Shown: positions 52,363 through 61,722 of the stretch, piece after piece
Layout: the number at the start of each line of letters is the position of its first letter
Position numbering within the stretch: position 1 is the stretch's first letter
Source of the DNA: JANYJZ01 sp964523395
GTDB taxonomy: Bacteria; Bacteroidota; Ignavibacteria; UBA10030; SZUA-254
Length of the DNA: 64,000 nt
Direction: 5' to 3'
Assembly (NCBI GenBank): GCA_964523395.1
Contig: CAZFXS010000004.1
Location: 1 to 64,000 of the forward strand
Translations under genes and position numbers: made by a program
Notes under the pieces: generated by a model
Told to the model about the DNA's origin: nothing
Database searches by the model: none
Seen by the model: only the letters and a program-made list of their open reading frames with translations

Positions 52363-52701
52363 TCAACAGAGGAGGCAAACTGAAGATGTATAGGATTCAA
52401 CTATAGAGGGAAAATCAAGTTCTTCATGAGCATTTCTTAAAACAGGCAGGATACTCTTGAAGTTAGAATAATACATTTCAATAATTGGAACGTGGTCTGG
52501 TAAACATCCACTAAACCTTTGTTTCAATGAATCATCGCCTGAATCGTTCGCTACAAAGGATGAAATATCAAAATGATGAGTATTCACCAAGGTATATGAT
52601 CCTTGAGAAATACGCAGTTGAGGAAAGAGTAAAACAAGTACAAGATATGCGATGCACACCTTACCTCCACGAACCAACATACACTTAACTAAACGCATCA
52701 T
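52363..52701 (-). CDS. Small hypothetical protein upstream of the PGA locus
   Basis: This 112-aa frame has a possible N-terminal signal (KVCIAYLVLVLLFPQLRISQG) and no known motif; the C-terminus has two Cys (SSVCLLC). It lies 55 nt upstream of the T9SS surface gene on the same strand and 174 nt after ftsZ. Low codon-pattern support and lack of homology make it uncertain; it may be real given the signal-like start and location. Confidence 0.35.
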   Translation of the reverse strand: MMRLVKCMLVRGGKVCIAYLVLVLLFPQLRISQGSYTLVNTHHFDISSFVANDSGDDSLKQRFSGCLPDHVPIIEMYYSNFKSILPVLRNAHEELDFPSIVESYTSSVCLLC

Positions 52702-52875
52702 GGGAAAAAACTACAAATTTCCAAATCAAGATGCAAATCAGAAAAATCCAAAAACCAATACAATCAACGGGATAGCGCAGAACGTAACGACTCGACTCAT
52801 TACGTCCTGCAGCTACCCCAAGGAGTGTACGATAGTTTTGATAATCGCTTTGTGTAAACAGCTAACTATACTTTA

Positions 52876-54051
52876 TTAATCCATAATTTTTCTCAGAAAC
52901 GCCGGTTTTTCTGCATTACTGAAATCGGCGGATTTCGGTTGTTCCACTTCTTCCGTTCTGTATGGATTTACGTTGATGTCTATTCCCTTCCGCATGAATG
53001 CCGGCTCATCGAGCTTCTGCAAATCATGGAGTCCGGCAGGAATACGGTCGATGACTTTCGTTGTTGATTTCGCAACACGGACACTACCCAGTCCGCGTTT
53101 ATTGAATCCCGTCGCAATCACCGTCACCATCATCTCATCGCCAAGATTTTCATCAATGACGGCGCCCATGATCACATTCGCTTCTTCTCCTGCGGCTTCA
53201 TGAATAACACTGACAGCTTCATCGACCTCAACGAGCGACATGGTCGGTCCGCCGGTTACATTGACCAGCACGCCAAGCGCGCCGGAGATGGAAACGCCTT
53301 CAAGCAGCGGACTGGAAATCGCGGCATGCGCGGCTTCAATGGCGCGGTTTTCGCCGCTTGAAACGCCCGACCCCATAATCGCATCGCCCATCTCACGCAT
53401 GATTGTGCGGACATCGGCAAAATCCACGTTGATAAGTCCCGGAACAGTAATCAGCTCCGAAATACCACGCGTGGCATTATACAACACCTCGTTGGCTTTA
53501 TCGAATGCTTCCTGTAACGGCGTGTTGCGTTCGACAATCGAGAGCAGTTTCTGGTTCGGTATCATGATGAGAGTATCGACCTGCTTCTTCATCTCTTCGA
53601 TACCTGCTTCTGCCTGTCCCATTCTCTTTTTACCTTCGCAGGTAAACGGCTTGGAACAGATACCGACAACAAGCGCGCCGATACTTTTGGCAATATTCGC
53701 CACAACCGGTCCGCCGCCAGTTCCCGTACCGCCGCCCATACCGCAGGTCACAAAAATCATATCACTGCCTGCAAGCGCGCGCGCGATCTCATCGCGGTCT
53801 TCTTCCACAGCACGCTGGCCGATGGAAGGATCGGCTCCTGCGCCGAGTCCGCGGGTAAGGTTTTTACCGATCTGAATTTTATTCGGCGCTTTGTTGCGCT
53901 CAAGCGCCTGCATATCGGTGTTAATCGCGAAAAAGTCGACGCCCTGCAATCGTTTGTCGATCATGCTGGTAATGGCGTTTCCACCACCGCCGCCGACTCC
54001 CACCACACGGATGCGTGCCCCGTGGTCGAAGTAATTATCGAGTTCTATCAC
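52876..54051 (-). CDS. ftsZ: Cell division protein FtsZ
   Basis: This 391-aa bacterial tubulin forms the Z ring. The N-terminus has VGVGGGGGNAITSMI. The tubulin signature is CGMGGGTGTGGGPVVA and the T7 loop NVDFADVRTIM. The C-terminal conserved peptide, which binds FtsA and other partners, is KPAFLRKIMD, after a short linker. AGGAGA stands before the ATG. It is the end of the leftward division cluster; the PGA locus starts 174 nt beyond it on the same strand. Confidence 0.97.
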   Translation of the reverse strand: MIELDNYFDHGARIRVVGVGGGGGNAITSMIDKRLQGVDFFAINTDMQALERNKAPNKIQIGKNLTRGLGAGADPSIGQRAVEEDRDEIARALAGSDMIFVTCGMGGGTGTGGGPVVANIAKSIGALVVGICSKPFTCEGKKRMGQAEAGIEEMKKQVDTLIMIPNQKLLSIVERNTPLQEAFDKANEVLYNATRGISELITVPGLINVDFADVRTIMREMGDAIMGSGVSSGENRAIEAAHAAISSPLLEGVSISGALGVLVNVTGGPTMSLVEVDEAVSVIHEAAGEEANVIMGAVIDENLGDEMMVTVIATGFNKRGLGSVRVAKSTTKVIDRIPAGLHDLQKLDEPAFMRKGIDINVNPYRTEEVEQPKSADFSNAEKPAFLRKIMD

Positions 54052-54163
54052 TATCGTTTCTCCTTATATTGTTTGATGTGATGTTGTTAATTGATTATGT
54101 GTTTTATTTTTAATTTCAGATGTTGAACGTAATACAATTTTTCTCAAGTTTTATATTTCCCGC

Positions 54164-55402
54164 TTACAACTCATCGAACCAGCTTTTCATTTTATGAAGC
54201 ACCTTCCCGAACGATCCGTTGCTTTTACCGTTGTCAAAATTCAATGGCGTGGTTTCTTTGTTCCGGAGCCCGTGTAATACAAGCCCGACGCATGTTGCGT
54301 AAATCGGGTTCTCGATTTCGCGTACCAATCCTGCGTTGAATCCGCCCGGGATGCCTATTTTCACCGGCATGCCGAGAACTTCGCGCGCTAATTCTGCCGC
54401 GCCTTTGATAAGCGCTCCCCCGCCGGTCAGCACAACACCCGCAGCGAGATGCCGTGAATACCCAGACCGCTTGATTTCCATGGCGGCTATTTCAAATATT
54501 TCTTCGATGCGCGGCTGAATGATCTGCGCAAGCAATTTTTTGTCGATCTCGAGCGGAGGCCGCCCGCCAATACCGGGAATTGTGATCGGTTCATCGTCAA
54601 CAACGCTTGGCAGATAAGCGAAACCGTGCAGACATTTCAGCTTCTCTGCCTGTTCGGTCAACACGCCAAGTCCTTTTCTGATATCGTTGGTCACCTGATT
54701 ACCAGCGAATGGTATCACTGCTGTATGACGGATAGTGCGGTCTTCAAATACCGCCAAGTCAGTTGTTCCGCCGCCGACATCAAGCAGAGCGATACCCACT
54801 TCTTTTTCCTCTTCATCAAGAACCGCATAACTTGACGCGAGTGGTTCCAATACCATATCGCGGATATGAAGTCCGGCCCGCTGTACACACTTGTAAATAT
54901 TTTGTGCAGCCGTCACTAATCCGGTAATGATATGCACATTCGCTTCAAGCCGGACACCAGACATTCCAACCGGATCGCACACGCCATCCTGTCCATCAAT
55001 GATAAATTCCTGAGGAATGACATGTATAATCTTTCGGTCTGATGGAAGCGCAACACGTTTTGTATCTTCAATTAAGCGCGTGACATCCGCCTGCGTTATC
55101 TCATTTTCCGGCCCGCTGATGGCAATAACGCCACGGCTCTGAAAACTCTGGATATGCTCCCCGGCAATTCCCACAATGACGGACTGGATTTTAATTCCGG
55201 ATCTCGACTCCGCTTCAGCGACAGCGCTTTGAATTGAACGCACTGTCTTATCAATATTCGTTACCATGCCACGCGTCAGACCATCGGACAAACTTCTTCC
55301 AACACCAAGAACATTAAATCTTCCGCCTTCATCCGCCGAGGCAACAACAGCGCAGACCTTTGTCGTCCCGATATCCAACCCAACTATTATTTCCTGTTCC
55401 AT
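54164..55402 (-). CDS. ftsA: Cell division protein FtsA
   Basis: This 412-aa actin-like protein tethers FtsZ to the membrane. It has EIIVGLDIGTTKVCAVVA (phosphate 1), LLDVGGGTTDLAVFE (phosphate 2) and VLTGGGALIKGAAELA (adenosine). A C-terminal amphipathic tail (GKVLHKMKSWFDEL) should bind the membrane. The ATG at 55402 has AGGAAA upstream; an earlier TTG at 55408 is less likely. It lies between ftsQ (18-nt gap) and ftsZ (112-nt gap). Confidence 0.96.
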   Translation of the reverse strand: MEQEIIVGLDIGTTKVCAVVASADEGGRFNVLGVGRSLSDGLTRGMVTNIDKTVRSIQSAVAEAESRSGIKIQSVIVGIAGEHIQSFQSRGVIAISGPENEITQADVTRLIEDTKRVALPSDRKIIHVIPQEFIIDGQDGVCDPVGMSGVRLEANVHIITGLVTAAQNIYKCVQRAGLHIRDMVLEPLASSYAVLDEEEKEVGIALLDVGGGTTDLAVFEDRTIRHTAVIPFAGNQVTNDIRKGLGVLTEQAEKLKCLHGFAYLPSVVDDEPITIPGIGGRPPLEIDKKLLAQIIQPRIEEIFEIAAMEIKRSGYSRHLAAGVVLTGGGALIKGAAELAREVLGMPVKIGIPGGFNAGLVREIENPIYATCVGLVLHGLRNKETTPLNFDNGKSNGSFGKVLHKMKSWFDEL

Positions 55403-55420
55403 TATCAATTTCCTTTCAAT

Positions 55421-56230
55421 TCACAGCGACGCGCGGCGGCTGTCGGATTCCGGTTTACGGTTCCACTGAACCACCACCTGGTCTTCAAACCGAAGATCGA
55501 TGGATTTCACCATGTCGATATCGGATGTTTTCACAAATGAATTCCAGAAGTTTTGCAGCATGATCATCTTTTTCGCTACATCGCCGTGCCCGAGAATAAT
55601 CTGAACACCCGCTTCAGTGGTATAGAGCGCAACCCCTTTTCCCTGCTGCATATCGATTTCAGAAATAAAATGGTAAATCGCCGTGTCCACCAGTTGCGCC
55701 GTTTGGAGAATTTCTATTGCTTCTGCAAGATCTTTATGCCTGAGAACCTTTCCGGCTTCTGCATTCTGAACTCCCTCGATATTGCTGATCATGGGCAGGT
55801 CAACAATGGAAGCCGAACTCATATAGGGAAGCACAACTCCCTCATCATCAACAAACCGCATCTGCCCGCAGTTCAGCAATGCGATGGGAATGCGTTCTTC
55901 TATTGTAATTGACACCGTCCCGGGATAAATCCGGTTAACGCCTGCATTTTTTATCATCGGCTGTTGGAGGAGCTTCCTGCGCACATCGAATAAATTTACA
56001 TTTGCCAGTGAAGATTTCGGCTGGATTTTTGTCAATGCGAGTATCTCTTTTACCGGCATAAGTGAAGCGCCTTCAACAACAACACGCTGAATTTTCAACG
56101 ATTCACGCCATTCCATCGCAAAAATAAAGAGAACAACAATCCCGGCGCACAATGGAATGCAGAGCCAGAGACCCCACCGCTTACGATGGACGGGCTCTTT
56201 CATCGGAATATTTGCCGGGATGTCGCTCAT
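55421..56230 (-). CDS. ftsQ: Cell division protein FtsQ
   Basis: This 269-aa single-pass protein has a cytoplasmic Lys/Arg N-terminus, a transmembrane helix (about 20-40) and a POTRA domain starting IQRVVVEGASLMPVKEILAL. The beta FtsQ domain follows, with TVSITIEERIPIALL and the LILGHGDVAKKMIML region. It links the division complex through FtsB/L. It overlaps murB by 4 nt and precedes ftsA. Confidence 0.92.
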   Translation of the reverse strand: MSDIPANIPMKEPVHRKRWGLWLCIPLCAGIVVLFIFAMEWRESLKIQRVVVEGASLMPVKEILALTKIQPKSSLANVNLFDVRRKLLQQPMIKNAGVNRIYPGTVSITIEERIPIALLNCGQMRFVDDEGVVLPYMSSASIVDLPMISNIEGVQNAEAGKVLRHKDLAEAIEILQTAQLVDTAIYHFISEIDMQQGKGVALYTTEAGVQIILGHGDVAKKMIMLQNFWNSFVKTSDIDMVKSIDLRFEDQVVVQWNRKPESDSRRASL

Positions 56231-57147
56231 GAGTGCACCTGTTTATAAATATTTTCCGGGAAACCGAGCAGCTTTACTTCAAGCTCCAATGTGATTGCGG
56301 TTTTTTCAAATACAGTTTTCCGTGCCCGTTCAATAAGCCCAAAGACATCCCGCGCTTTCGCGCCGCCGAGATTCACAATAAAGTTCGCATGCTTTTCTGA
56401 AATCTGCGCGTTGCCGATTCTTGTTCCTTTCAACCCGGCTTCTTCAATCAGTTTTGCGGCAAACGTTCCCTGAGGATTTTTGAACATGCTTCCCGAGTTG
56501 GGAAAATTCAACGGCTGTGCGCTGTTTCGTTTCAGCAACAGCTCGCGGCGTGTTTTCATCAGCAGTTCTTTATCGCCTTCAGGGAGACGGAACGTTGCGC
56601 CGAGAATAACGTCGCCTTTGAATCCGGAGTTGCGATACACAAAACCGGAATCTGCTTTGGAAATTATCTGAACTTTGTCGTTTCTCAGCACCTCAACGTC
56701 TGCAATAAAATCAGAGATTTCCCCGCCGTATGCGCCGGCGTTCATCATCACCGCGCCGCCCATCGTTCCCGGAATTCCGGCGAGCATTTCCACACCCCGC
56801 AATCCGCGCTGTACACAGAAATCCACGAACCTCGCAAGACTTACACCTGAATCCACCGCAACAACATCGTCACGCATGTGAACGCTGTTTAATCCGGTCT
56901 CAAAATTTATTACTGCACCGCGGATACCGTCATCGCTTACCAGCAGATTGCTTCCTTTGCCGATAACTGTGAATGGAATTCCTTCGCGCCGGAGAAACGT
57001 AATAATGCTGACGACGTCGGTTTTATCCGCCGGTTCTAGGTAATAATCCGCAGGGCCGCCGATACGAAATGACGTGTATTTGCTCAGCGGCTCACCGAGA
57101 GCAATGTGCCCGCGGAAAAATTTCTGTATGTCTTCCAGGCTGACCAA
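56227..57147 (-). CDS. murB: UDP-N-acetylenolpyruvoylglucosamine reductase
   Basis: This 306-aa FAD enzyme reduces the enolpyruvyl group to give UDP-MurNAc. It has LSKYTSFRIGGPADYYLEP, the FAD-binding VIGKGSNLLVSDDGIRGAVI and AGIPGTMGGAVMMNAGAYGGEI. SGSMFKNPQG contains the catalytic Ser of the type I enzyme. It lies 4 nt after murC and overlaps ftsQ. Length fits type I MurB. Confidence 0.96.
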   Translation of the reverse strand: MVSLEDIQKFFRGHIALGEPLSKYTSFRIGGPADYYLEPADKTDVVSIITFLRREGIPFTVIGKGSNLLVSDDGIRGAVINFETGLNSVHMRDDVVAVDSGVSLARFVDFCVQRGLRGVEMLAGIPGTMGGAVMMNAGAYGGEISDFIADVEVLRNDKVQIISKADSGFVYRNSGFKGDVILGATFRLPEGDKELLMKTRRELLLKRNSAQPLNFPNSGSMFKNPQGTFAAKLIEEAGLKGTRIGNAQISEKHANFIVNLGGAKARDVFGLIERARKTVFEKTAITLELEVKLLGFPENIYKQVHS

Positions 57148-57151
57148 GGAT

Positions 57152-58540
57152 CTACTTCTTATTTTTTAATTGCTGTAAGAACTCTTCTCCAAACTTCCAG
57201 ATGTCACCCGCACCCATCGTAATGACAATATCATTCGGTTTTACAATCGACATTAAATATGACGGCACAGATTTTTTGTCCTGAACATAATGCGCCTCCT
57301 TGTGTCCGTACTGCTTTGCCGCGTTCACTATCAACTCACCTGTCACCCCCTGAATAGGTTCTTCGCGCGCAGGATAGACATCGGTAACAATGAGAACGTC
57401 TGCCGATAAAAATGCCTTGCCGAACTCCTCATAAAAATCGCGCGTACGGGAATACAAATGCGGCTGAAATACGCATACAACGCGATGACGCCGCCATCCT
57501 GCTTTCGCGCCTGTGAGCGTCGCTTTGCATTCCGTCGGATGATGCGCGTAATCATCGTAGAGCGCAACGCCGTTTATCTCGCCTTTCTTTTCCCACCGGC
57601 GATAGACACCGGTAAATTTCTCGATCCCGGCTTTCACATTCGCGAACGGAACGCCAAGCTCCAATCCGACACTGATCGCCGCCAATGCGTTTTGCACATT
57701 GTGCTTTCCGGGAATCTGCAATGTGACATTACCAAGGTCATTGTTTCCTTTGACAACCATAAACGTGGTCGTGTTATCTTTATGATGGATATCGACTGCC
57801 TGAACATCCGCCTGAGGGTTAAATCCATACGTGATAATTTTTTTCTTGCTCAACTGAGGCATGATATCCTGAAGCGCCGGCTCATCGAGACAAAGAACAA
57901 TAAATCCGTAAAAAGGAACTTTCCCTGCAAACTGGATAAACGCGCCTTTGATATCCTCAAGATCGCGGTAACAGTCGAGGTGATCTGTTTCCAGCGTCGT
58001 TAACACCGCGACCGTTGGTGTGATTGAAAGGAACGATCTGTCAAACTCATCAGCTTCCACGACGATGAAATCACCGTGACCGAGACGCGCGTTGGTTCCG
58101 CCAAGTCCGTTCAGTTTGCCGCCGACAATCACTGTCGGATCGAGGTTTCCTTCCATCAACACCAAGCTGACCATGGAGGTTGTTGTGGTCTTGCCGTGTG
58201 TTCCTGCGATGCCGATACCGTACTTGAGACGCATGACTTCGGCAAGCATCTCGGCACGGCGGATAATAGGGATTTTCCGTCTCTGCGCTTCAATTACCTC
58301 GGGATTCTCCTGAGCCACAGCAGAAGAATAGACAAGAGCGTCGACGTCGCTCTCGATATTCTGTGCAGCGTGCCCTTCTTTAATCACAGCCCCGAGTGAC
58401 GCAAGCCGTTCCGTGACATCGCTGAGTGATTTATCGGATCCGCTCACGCGGAATCCCTGGTCGAGCAGTATTTCGGCGATGCCGCTCATTCCGATACCGC
58501 CGATACCGACAAAGTGTATTTTCTTGATAGATGAAAACAT
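57152..58540 (-). CDS. murC: UDP-N-acetylmuramate-L-alanine ligase
   Basis: This 462-aa Mur ligase adds L-Ala to UDP-MurNAc. The N-terminus HFVGIGGIGMSGIAEILLDQGFRVSGSD is diagnostic of MurC. The P-loop is GIAGTHGKTTTTSMVSLVL, and the C-terminal DDYAHHPTECKATLTGAKAGW is a MurC hallmark. It is part of the division/cell-wall cluster, preceding murB. Confidence 0.97.
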   Translation of the reverse strand: MFSSIKKIHFVGIGGIGMSGIAEILLDQGFRVSGSDKSLSDVTERLASLGAVIKEGHAAQNIESDVDALVYSSAVAQENPEVIEAQRRKIPIIRRAEMLAEVMRLKYGIGIAGTHGKTTTTSMVSLVLMEGNLDPTVIVGGKLNGLGGTNARLGHGDFIVVEADEFDRSFLSITPTVAVLTTLETDHLDCYRDLEDIKGAFIQFAGKVPFYGFIVLCLDEPALQDIMPQLSKKKIITYGFNPQADVQAVDIHHKDNTTTFMVVKGNNDLGNVTLQIPGKHNVQNALAAISVGLELGVPFANVKAGIEKFTGVYRRWEKKGEINGVALYDDYAHHPTECKATLTGAKAGWRRHRVVCVFQPHLYSRTRDFYEEFGKAFLSADVLIVTDVYPAREEPIQGVTGELIVNAAKQYGHKEAHYVQDKKSVPSYLMSIVKPNDIVITMGAGDIWKFGEEFLQQLKNKK

Positions 58541-58549
58541 AAATGACTG

Positions 58550-58918
58550 TTATTTTCCGATGATCATTTTAATGGAAATCGCGAGCAATATTGCTCCGAA
58601 AATTTTTTTTAACGTGTCAGCTGGGAGCTGATTGGCAAACAACCCGCCGACATATCCGCCTGCAATAAATCCAAGGCAGAGCAACAGCGCAACCCGGAGA
58701 TCGGTATGTCCTGCTCTATAATATTGCCATGCCGCTAAAATGCCTATGGGCGGCACCAGCATTGCAAGCGTGGTTCCCTGTGCCATATGCTGTGACCAGC
58801 CAAAACCGTAAATGAGGACGGGAACGATAAAAATCGCGCCGCCTACACCCATCAACCCGCTCAGTATTCCCGCAAGAAGCCCGAGCATAATAAATCCAAA
58901 CGTTTCCATGAGATGCAT
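58550..58918 (-). CDS. Half-size TauE/SafE-family membrane protein
   Basis: This 122-aa membrane protein has about four helices. It contains GLLAGILSGLMGVGGAIFIVPVLIYGFGWSQHMAQGTTLA, the signature of TauE/SafE (formerly DUF81) permeases, and ends GGLFANQLPADTLKKIFGAILL. Full-length members have about 250 aa and two such halves, so this one must dimerise or be degenerate. Suggested substrates are sulfite or sulfonate-type anions. It lies inside the division cluster between murC and a membrane protein, an unusual place. Confidence 0.82.
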   Translation of the reverse strand: MHLMETFGFIMLGLLAGILSGLMGVGGAIFIVPVLIYGFGWSQHMAQGTTLAMLVPPIGILAAWQYYRAGHTDLRVALLLCLGFIAGGYVGGLFANQLPADTLKKIFGAILLAISIKMIIGK

Positions 58919-58931
58919 CCTTTCCAGATTT

Positions 58932-59438
58932 CTATCTCATACCGAACGCAAAGCGTTTCCCTTTTGGCACGCCCGCCGACATTTTTTGTATCTCCGCCAG
59001 TAAATCTTTTTCATGTTCATATCTTCCTACCCTGATACGAAAAAGACGCCGGCGATTTTTAATTTTGAATACGATCACCTGTGAGCGCCCTGCCGTTTGC
59101 ACCATCCGTTCACGGCCGATATGGATCCACTCAAGATCCGACATCGCAATCGTCCGCTCGCGGAATTTATTATGAAAGATGATTTTATCTTCCAGCACAA
59201 ACAGCCTGCGTTCGCGTGCTTTATTCAGCATCAGCACCACGAAGGATATAATTACGAATGTGATAATAATATAGAGCATCGGATCGCTTCCCCACGAGGG
59301 GAGCCGTTCAAAATCGAATGTTCCTCTGATTCCGGCATACAGTATCAGCGTAACCAGATAGAGCAACGACTGCTGATAATAAAAATCCAGTTTGTACCTG
59401 AATACTTTGGCGCCGGGCGGATGTTGGGGGCTATCCAT
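58932..59438 (-). CDS. Hypothetical membrane protein with PH-like domain
   Basis: This 168-aa protein has two N-terminal transmembrane segments (about 24-45 and 55-73). A basic soluble domain follows, starting RRLFVLEDKIIFHNKFRERTIAMSDLEWIHIGRERM, which resembles the bacterial PH (bPH/YdbS-like) beta domain. The function is unknown. It lies 3 nt after murG and 13 nt before the TauE-like gene, so it is transcribed with the cell-wall genes. Confidence 0.6.
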   Translation of the reverse strand: MDSPQHPPGAKVFRYKLDFYYQQSLLYLVTLILYAGIRGTFDFERLPSWGSDPMLYIIITFVIISFVVLMLNKARERRLFVLEDKIIFHNKFRERTIAMSDLEWIHIGRERMVQTAGRSQVIVFKIKNRRRLFRIRVGRYEHEKDLLAEIQKMSAGVPKGKRFAFGMR

Positions 59439-59441
59439 TGC

Positions 59442-60578
59442 TCAACCCTTTTGATCCTTCAACCGCATAATCCGCTGCGCGATGACACGCGCGGCATCCG
59501 GTTTCGCCAGCTTTTTGCTTTTAGCGCTCATCCGCTCCAACACGTTGTTATTCAAAACTTCATGAATGATTGACATCATACGCTCATTGAATTCATGGTC
59601 TGTTATGACAATCGCAGCTCCGGCCTGTTCCAATGTTTTTGCATTCTTCGTCTGATGATCCGCAGCCGCGCGCGGAAACGGAACAAGCACAGCCGGTTTA
59701 CCGAGAAGCGTCAATTCCGCTATTGTGGTTGCACCAGCACGGCAGACAACCAAATCACTTGCAGCATAGGCATAATCCATTCTGTCGATGAACGTGTTGA
59801 TCCATAACCGGTCTGCGGAATATTTAACCCGCAACGCAGGCAATCTGCTGTCGGTTGTTTTTCCGGTTTGCCAGATGACCCTGATATTGTTTGCCAGCAA
59901 TTCATCTATATGATTCAGTACTGCATCATTAATAGAGGCAGCGCCAAGACTTCCGCCAAAAATTAACACTGTTTGTACCCGGTCATCCGTACGGAATCCA
60001 AAATACCTGAGGCTCTCTTCCCGTTCCGCCTTGCCTAAATCTTTTCTCGTCGGGTTGCCGCTGACAAACACATGCTGAGCCTGTGGCAGATACTTTTTGG
60101 ACTCTTCAAACGCGACATGAACTTCATTGACACGCTTCGACAGAAATCTTGTTGTTTCACCGGGAAAACTGTTCTGTTCCTGTATCAATGTCGGAATACT
60201 TTTGAGCGTTGCGGCAAAAAGCATCGGGCCGGAGACGTAACCGCCGGTCCCGATGACTACATCGGGTCGAAATTCTTTTATGATTGAAAATGCCTGCATC
60301 ATTGATACAATTACTTTTACCGGAAACAACAGATTACTTAACTTCAAACTTCTGTGAAACCCGCTGATCCATATCGTCCTGAAATCATACCCTTTTTGCG
60401 GAACGACTCGTGCTTCGATTTTCTCTTTGGTGCCGACAAAGAGAATTTCGGAACTGGGTGCGAGTACTTTTAATTCATCGGCGATAGCAATTGCGGGAAA
60501 AAGATGGCCGCCTGTTCCGCCGCCGGCAAAAATCGCACGCAGATTAATACACCTTTCCGACAACAGTTTCACCCGCAT
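59442..60578 (-). CDS. murG: UDP-GlcNAc:lipid I N-acetylglucosaminyltransferase
   Basis: This enzyme makes lipid II on the inner membrane face. It has IFAGGGTGGHLFPAIAIADEL, VIGTGGYVSGPMLFAA, QEQNSFPGETTRFLSK and CRAGATTIAELTLLGKPAVLVPFP, the UDP-GlcNAc site of GT28. As given (378 aa, ATG 60578) it begins within ftsW, with a 35-bp overlap, and carries about 12 extra residues. The family N-terminus would start at the Leu codon CTG of LRAIFAGGGTGGH, near 60542, with AAGGTG upstream; no ATG stands there. The true start is unsettled. Confidence 0.93.
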   Translation of the reverse strand: MRVKLLSERCINLRAIFAGGGTGGHLFPAIAIADELKVLAPSSEILFVGTKEKIEARVVPQKGYDFRTIWISGFHRSLKLSNLLFPVKVIVSMMQAFSIIKEFRPDVVIGTGGYVSGPMLFAATLKSIPTLIQEQNSFPGETTRFLSKRVNEVHVAFEESKKYLPQAQHVFVSGNPTRKDLGKAEREESLRYFGFRTDDRVQTVLIFGGSLGAASINDAVLNHIDELLANNIRVIWQTGKTTDSRLPALRVKYSADRLWINTFIDRMDYAYAASDLVVCRAGATTIAELTLLGKPAVLVPFPRAAADHQTKNAKTLEQAGAAIVITDHEFNERMMSIIHEVLNNNVLERMSAKSKKLAKPDAARVIAQRIMRLKDQKG

Positions 60579-61722
60579 TCACAGAGCCAACGACAGGAAC
60601 CTGCCGCGCTCTCGGATGAAGGTCAGTCTGCGAGGAAATATTCAATAATACCCCGATTGCAAATGCTGAAAACACCATCGACGAACCGCCATAACTCACA
60701 AACGGCATCGGCAACCCGGTTGTCGGCAGAATTCCCAGGGTGACTCCGGCATTTATCAAAGCGTAAAATGTAATAGCGCTGGTAATCGCTATCGCAAGGT
60801 TCCGTCCGAATACGTCCTGCGAAAATCTTGCAATCTTAAAACCCCGGTACATAATGACGAGAAAGAGCGTCAGGAAAAATATCGTTCCGATAAATCCATA
60901 CTCTTCTCCAACGATAGAGAACACAAAATCGCCGTACGATTCCGGCAAGAAGAAATCTCGCTGTTTGCTTTCGCCGGGCCCAACGCCGAAAATTCCGCCA
61001 TGCCCGAACGCAAGAATACCCTGTGTCAGCTGGTAGTTGGTTTCCTTTGTCGGACTGTCGCCCAATCCCAAAAACGCCATAACCCTTGCTCTGCGGTATG
61101 CTGCACTCATCATGTACACACCAAGCACAGGAAGCAGTGCCGCAAATGTCATCGCAAGGTGAGACATCCTCGCGCGGCTGACAAAGAGCATAACCAGACT
61201 TAACAAAAAAATCATCGAGCCCATACTGAAATTAGGCTGAAGCATAACCAACCCCGTGACAGCGCCGATCCACACCATCATCGGGATGAACCCTTTTTTC
61301 AAATCGCGTATTAACTCTCCTTTTGTAGCGACGAGCGTGCAAAGGTGAAACAAGAGCGCATACTTGGCAAACTCAGACGGCTGAAAACCGATGCTTCCCC
61401 AGCGCAGCCACCTCGTCGCTCCTTTGGCAACCACGCCAAGAACAAGCGTAACAAACAGCAATCCGACAGCGGCAACCAATGCCGGCTTGGTGAGACGCTG
61501 AAATTTGTGATAGTCAACTTTCATTCCGATAAAAAGAAAAATTAGTCCCGCAAATACTTTAATGGCGTGGCTTTCAAGCATCTGTTCGCTTTCACCATAT
61601 TTATGAAGAGCAATAGTTGCTGAAGCACTATACACAATGCCGAGACTCAGCATCATCAGTGTTAACACTGAGAAGAGTGTCAGAAAATCTATATGATTGC
61701 GATGATGTTTTAAGAGTTCCAT
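60544..61722 (-). CDS. ftsW: Cell division SEDS glycosyltransferase FtsW
   Basis: This 392-aa polytopic SEDS protein has about ten hydrophobic helices and RWLRWGSIGFQPSEFAKYALLFHL. The region ILAFGHGGIFGVGPGESKQRDFFLPESYGDFVFSIVGEEYGFIG and GLPMPFVSYGGSSMVFS near the C-terminus match FtsW. It polymerises septal peptidoglycan with PBP3. It starts next to the murD stop codon (no gap). Confidence 0.94.
   Translation of the reverse strand: MELLKHHRNHIDFLTLFSVLTLMMLSLGIVYSASATIALHKYGESEQMLESHAIKVFAGLIFLFIGMKVDYHKFQRLTKPALVAAVGLLFVTLVLGVVAKGATRWLRWGSIGFQPSEFAKYALLFHLCTLVATKGELIRDLKKGFIPMMVWIGAVTGLVMLQPNFSMGSMIFLLSLVMLFVSRARMSHLAMTFAALLPVLGVYMMSAAYRRARVMAFLGLGDSPTKETNYQLTQGILAFGHGGIFGVGPGESKQRDFFLPESYGDFVFSIVGEEYGFIGTIFFLTLFLVIMYRGFKIARFSQDVFGRNLAIAITSAITFYALINAGVTLGILPTTGLPMPFVSYGGSSMVFSAFAIGVLLNISSQTDLHPRARQVPVVGSVNAGETVVGKVY

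Noticed and set aside
43165..52870. Horizontal transfer of the PGA region by base composition
   Set aside because: It looks slightly richer in A/T than the mur/fts genes, but by eye the difference is too small to claim. A GC and codon-usage plot would decide.
52652..52879. Plus-strand frame of about 75 codons between ftsZ and the PGA locus
   Set aside because: Low-complexity, Lys/Asn/Thr-rich, no ribosome site; it overlaps the ftsZ stop and looks like chance in A/T-rich DNA.
53240..53875. Long plus-strand frame (about 211 codons) opposite ftsZ
   Set aside because: It lies antisense to a certain gene, with Pro/Ser/Thr-rich translation typical of a mirror frame and no domain.
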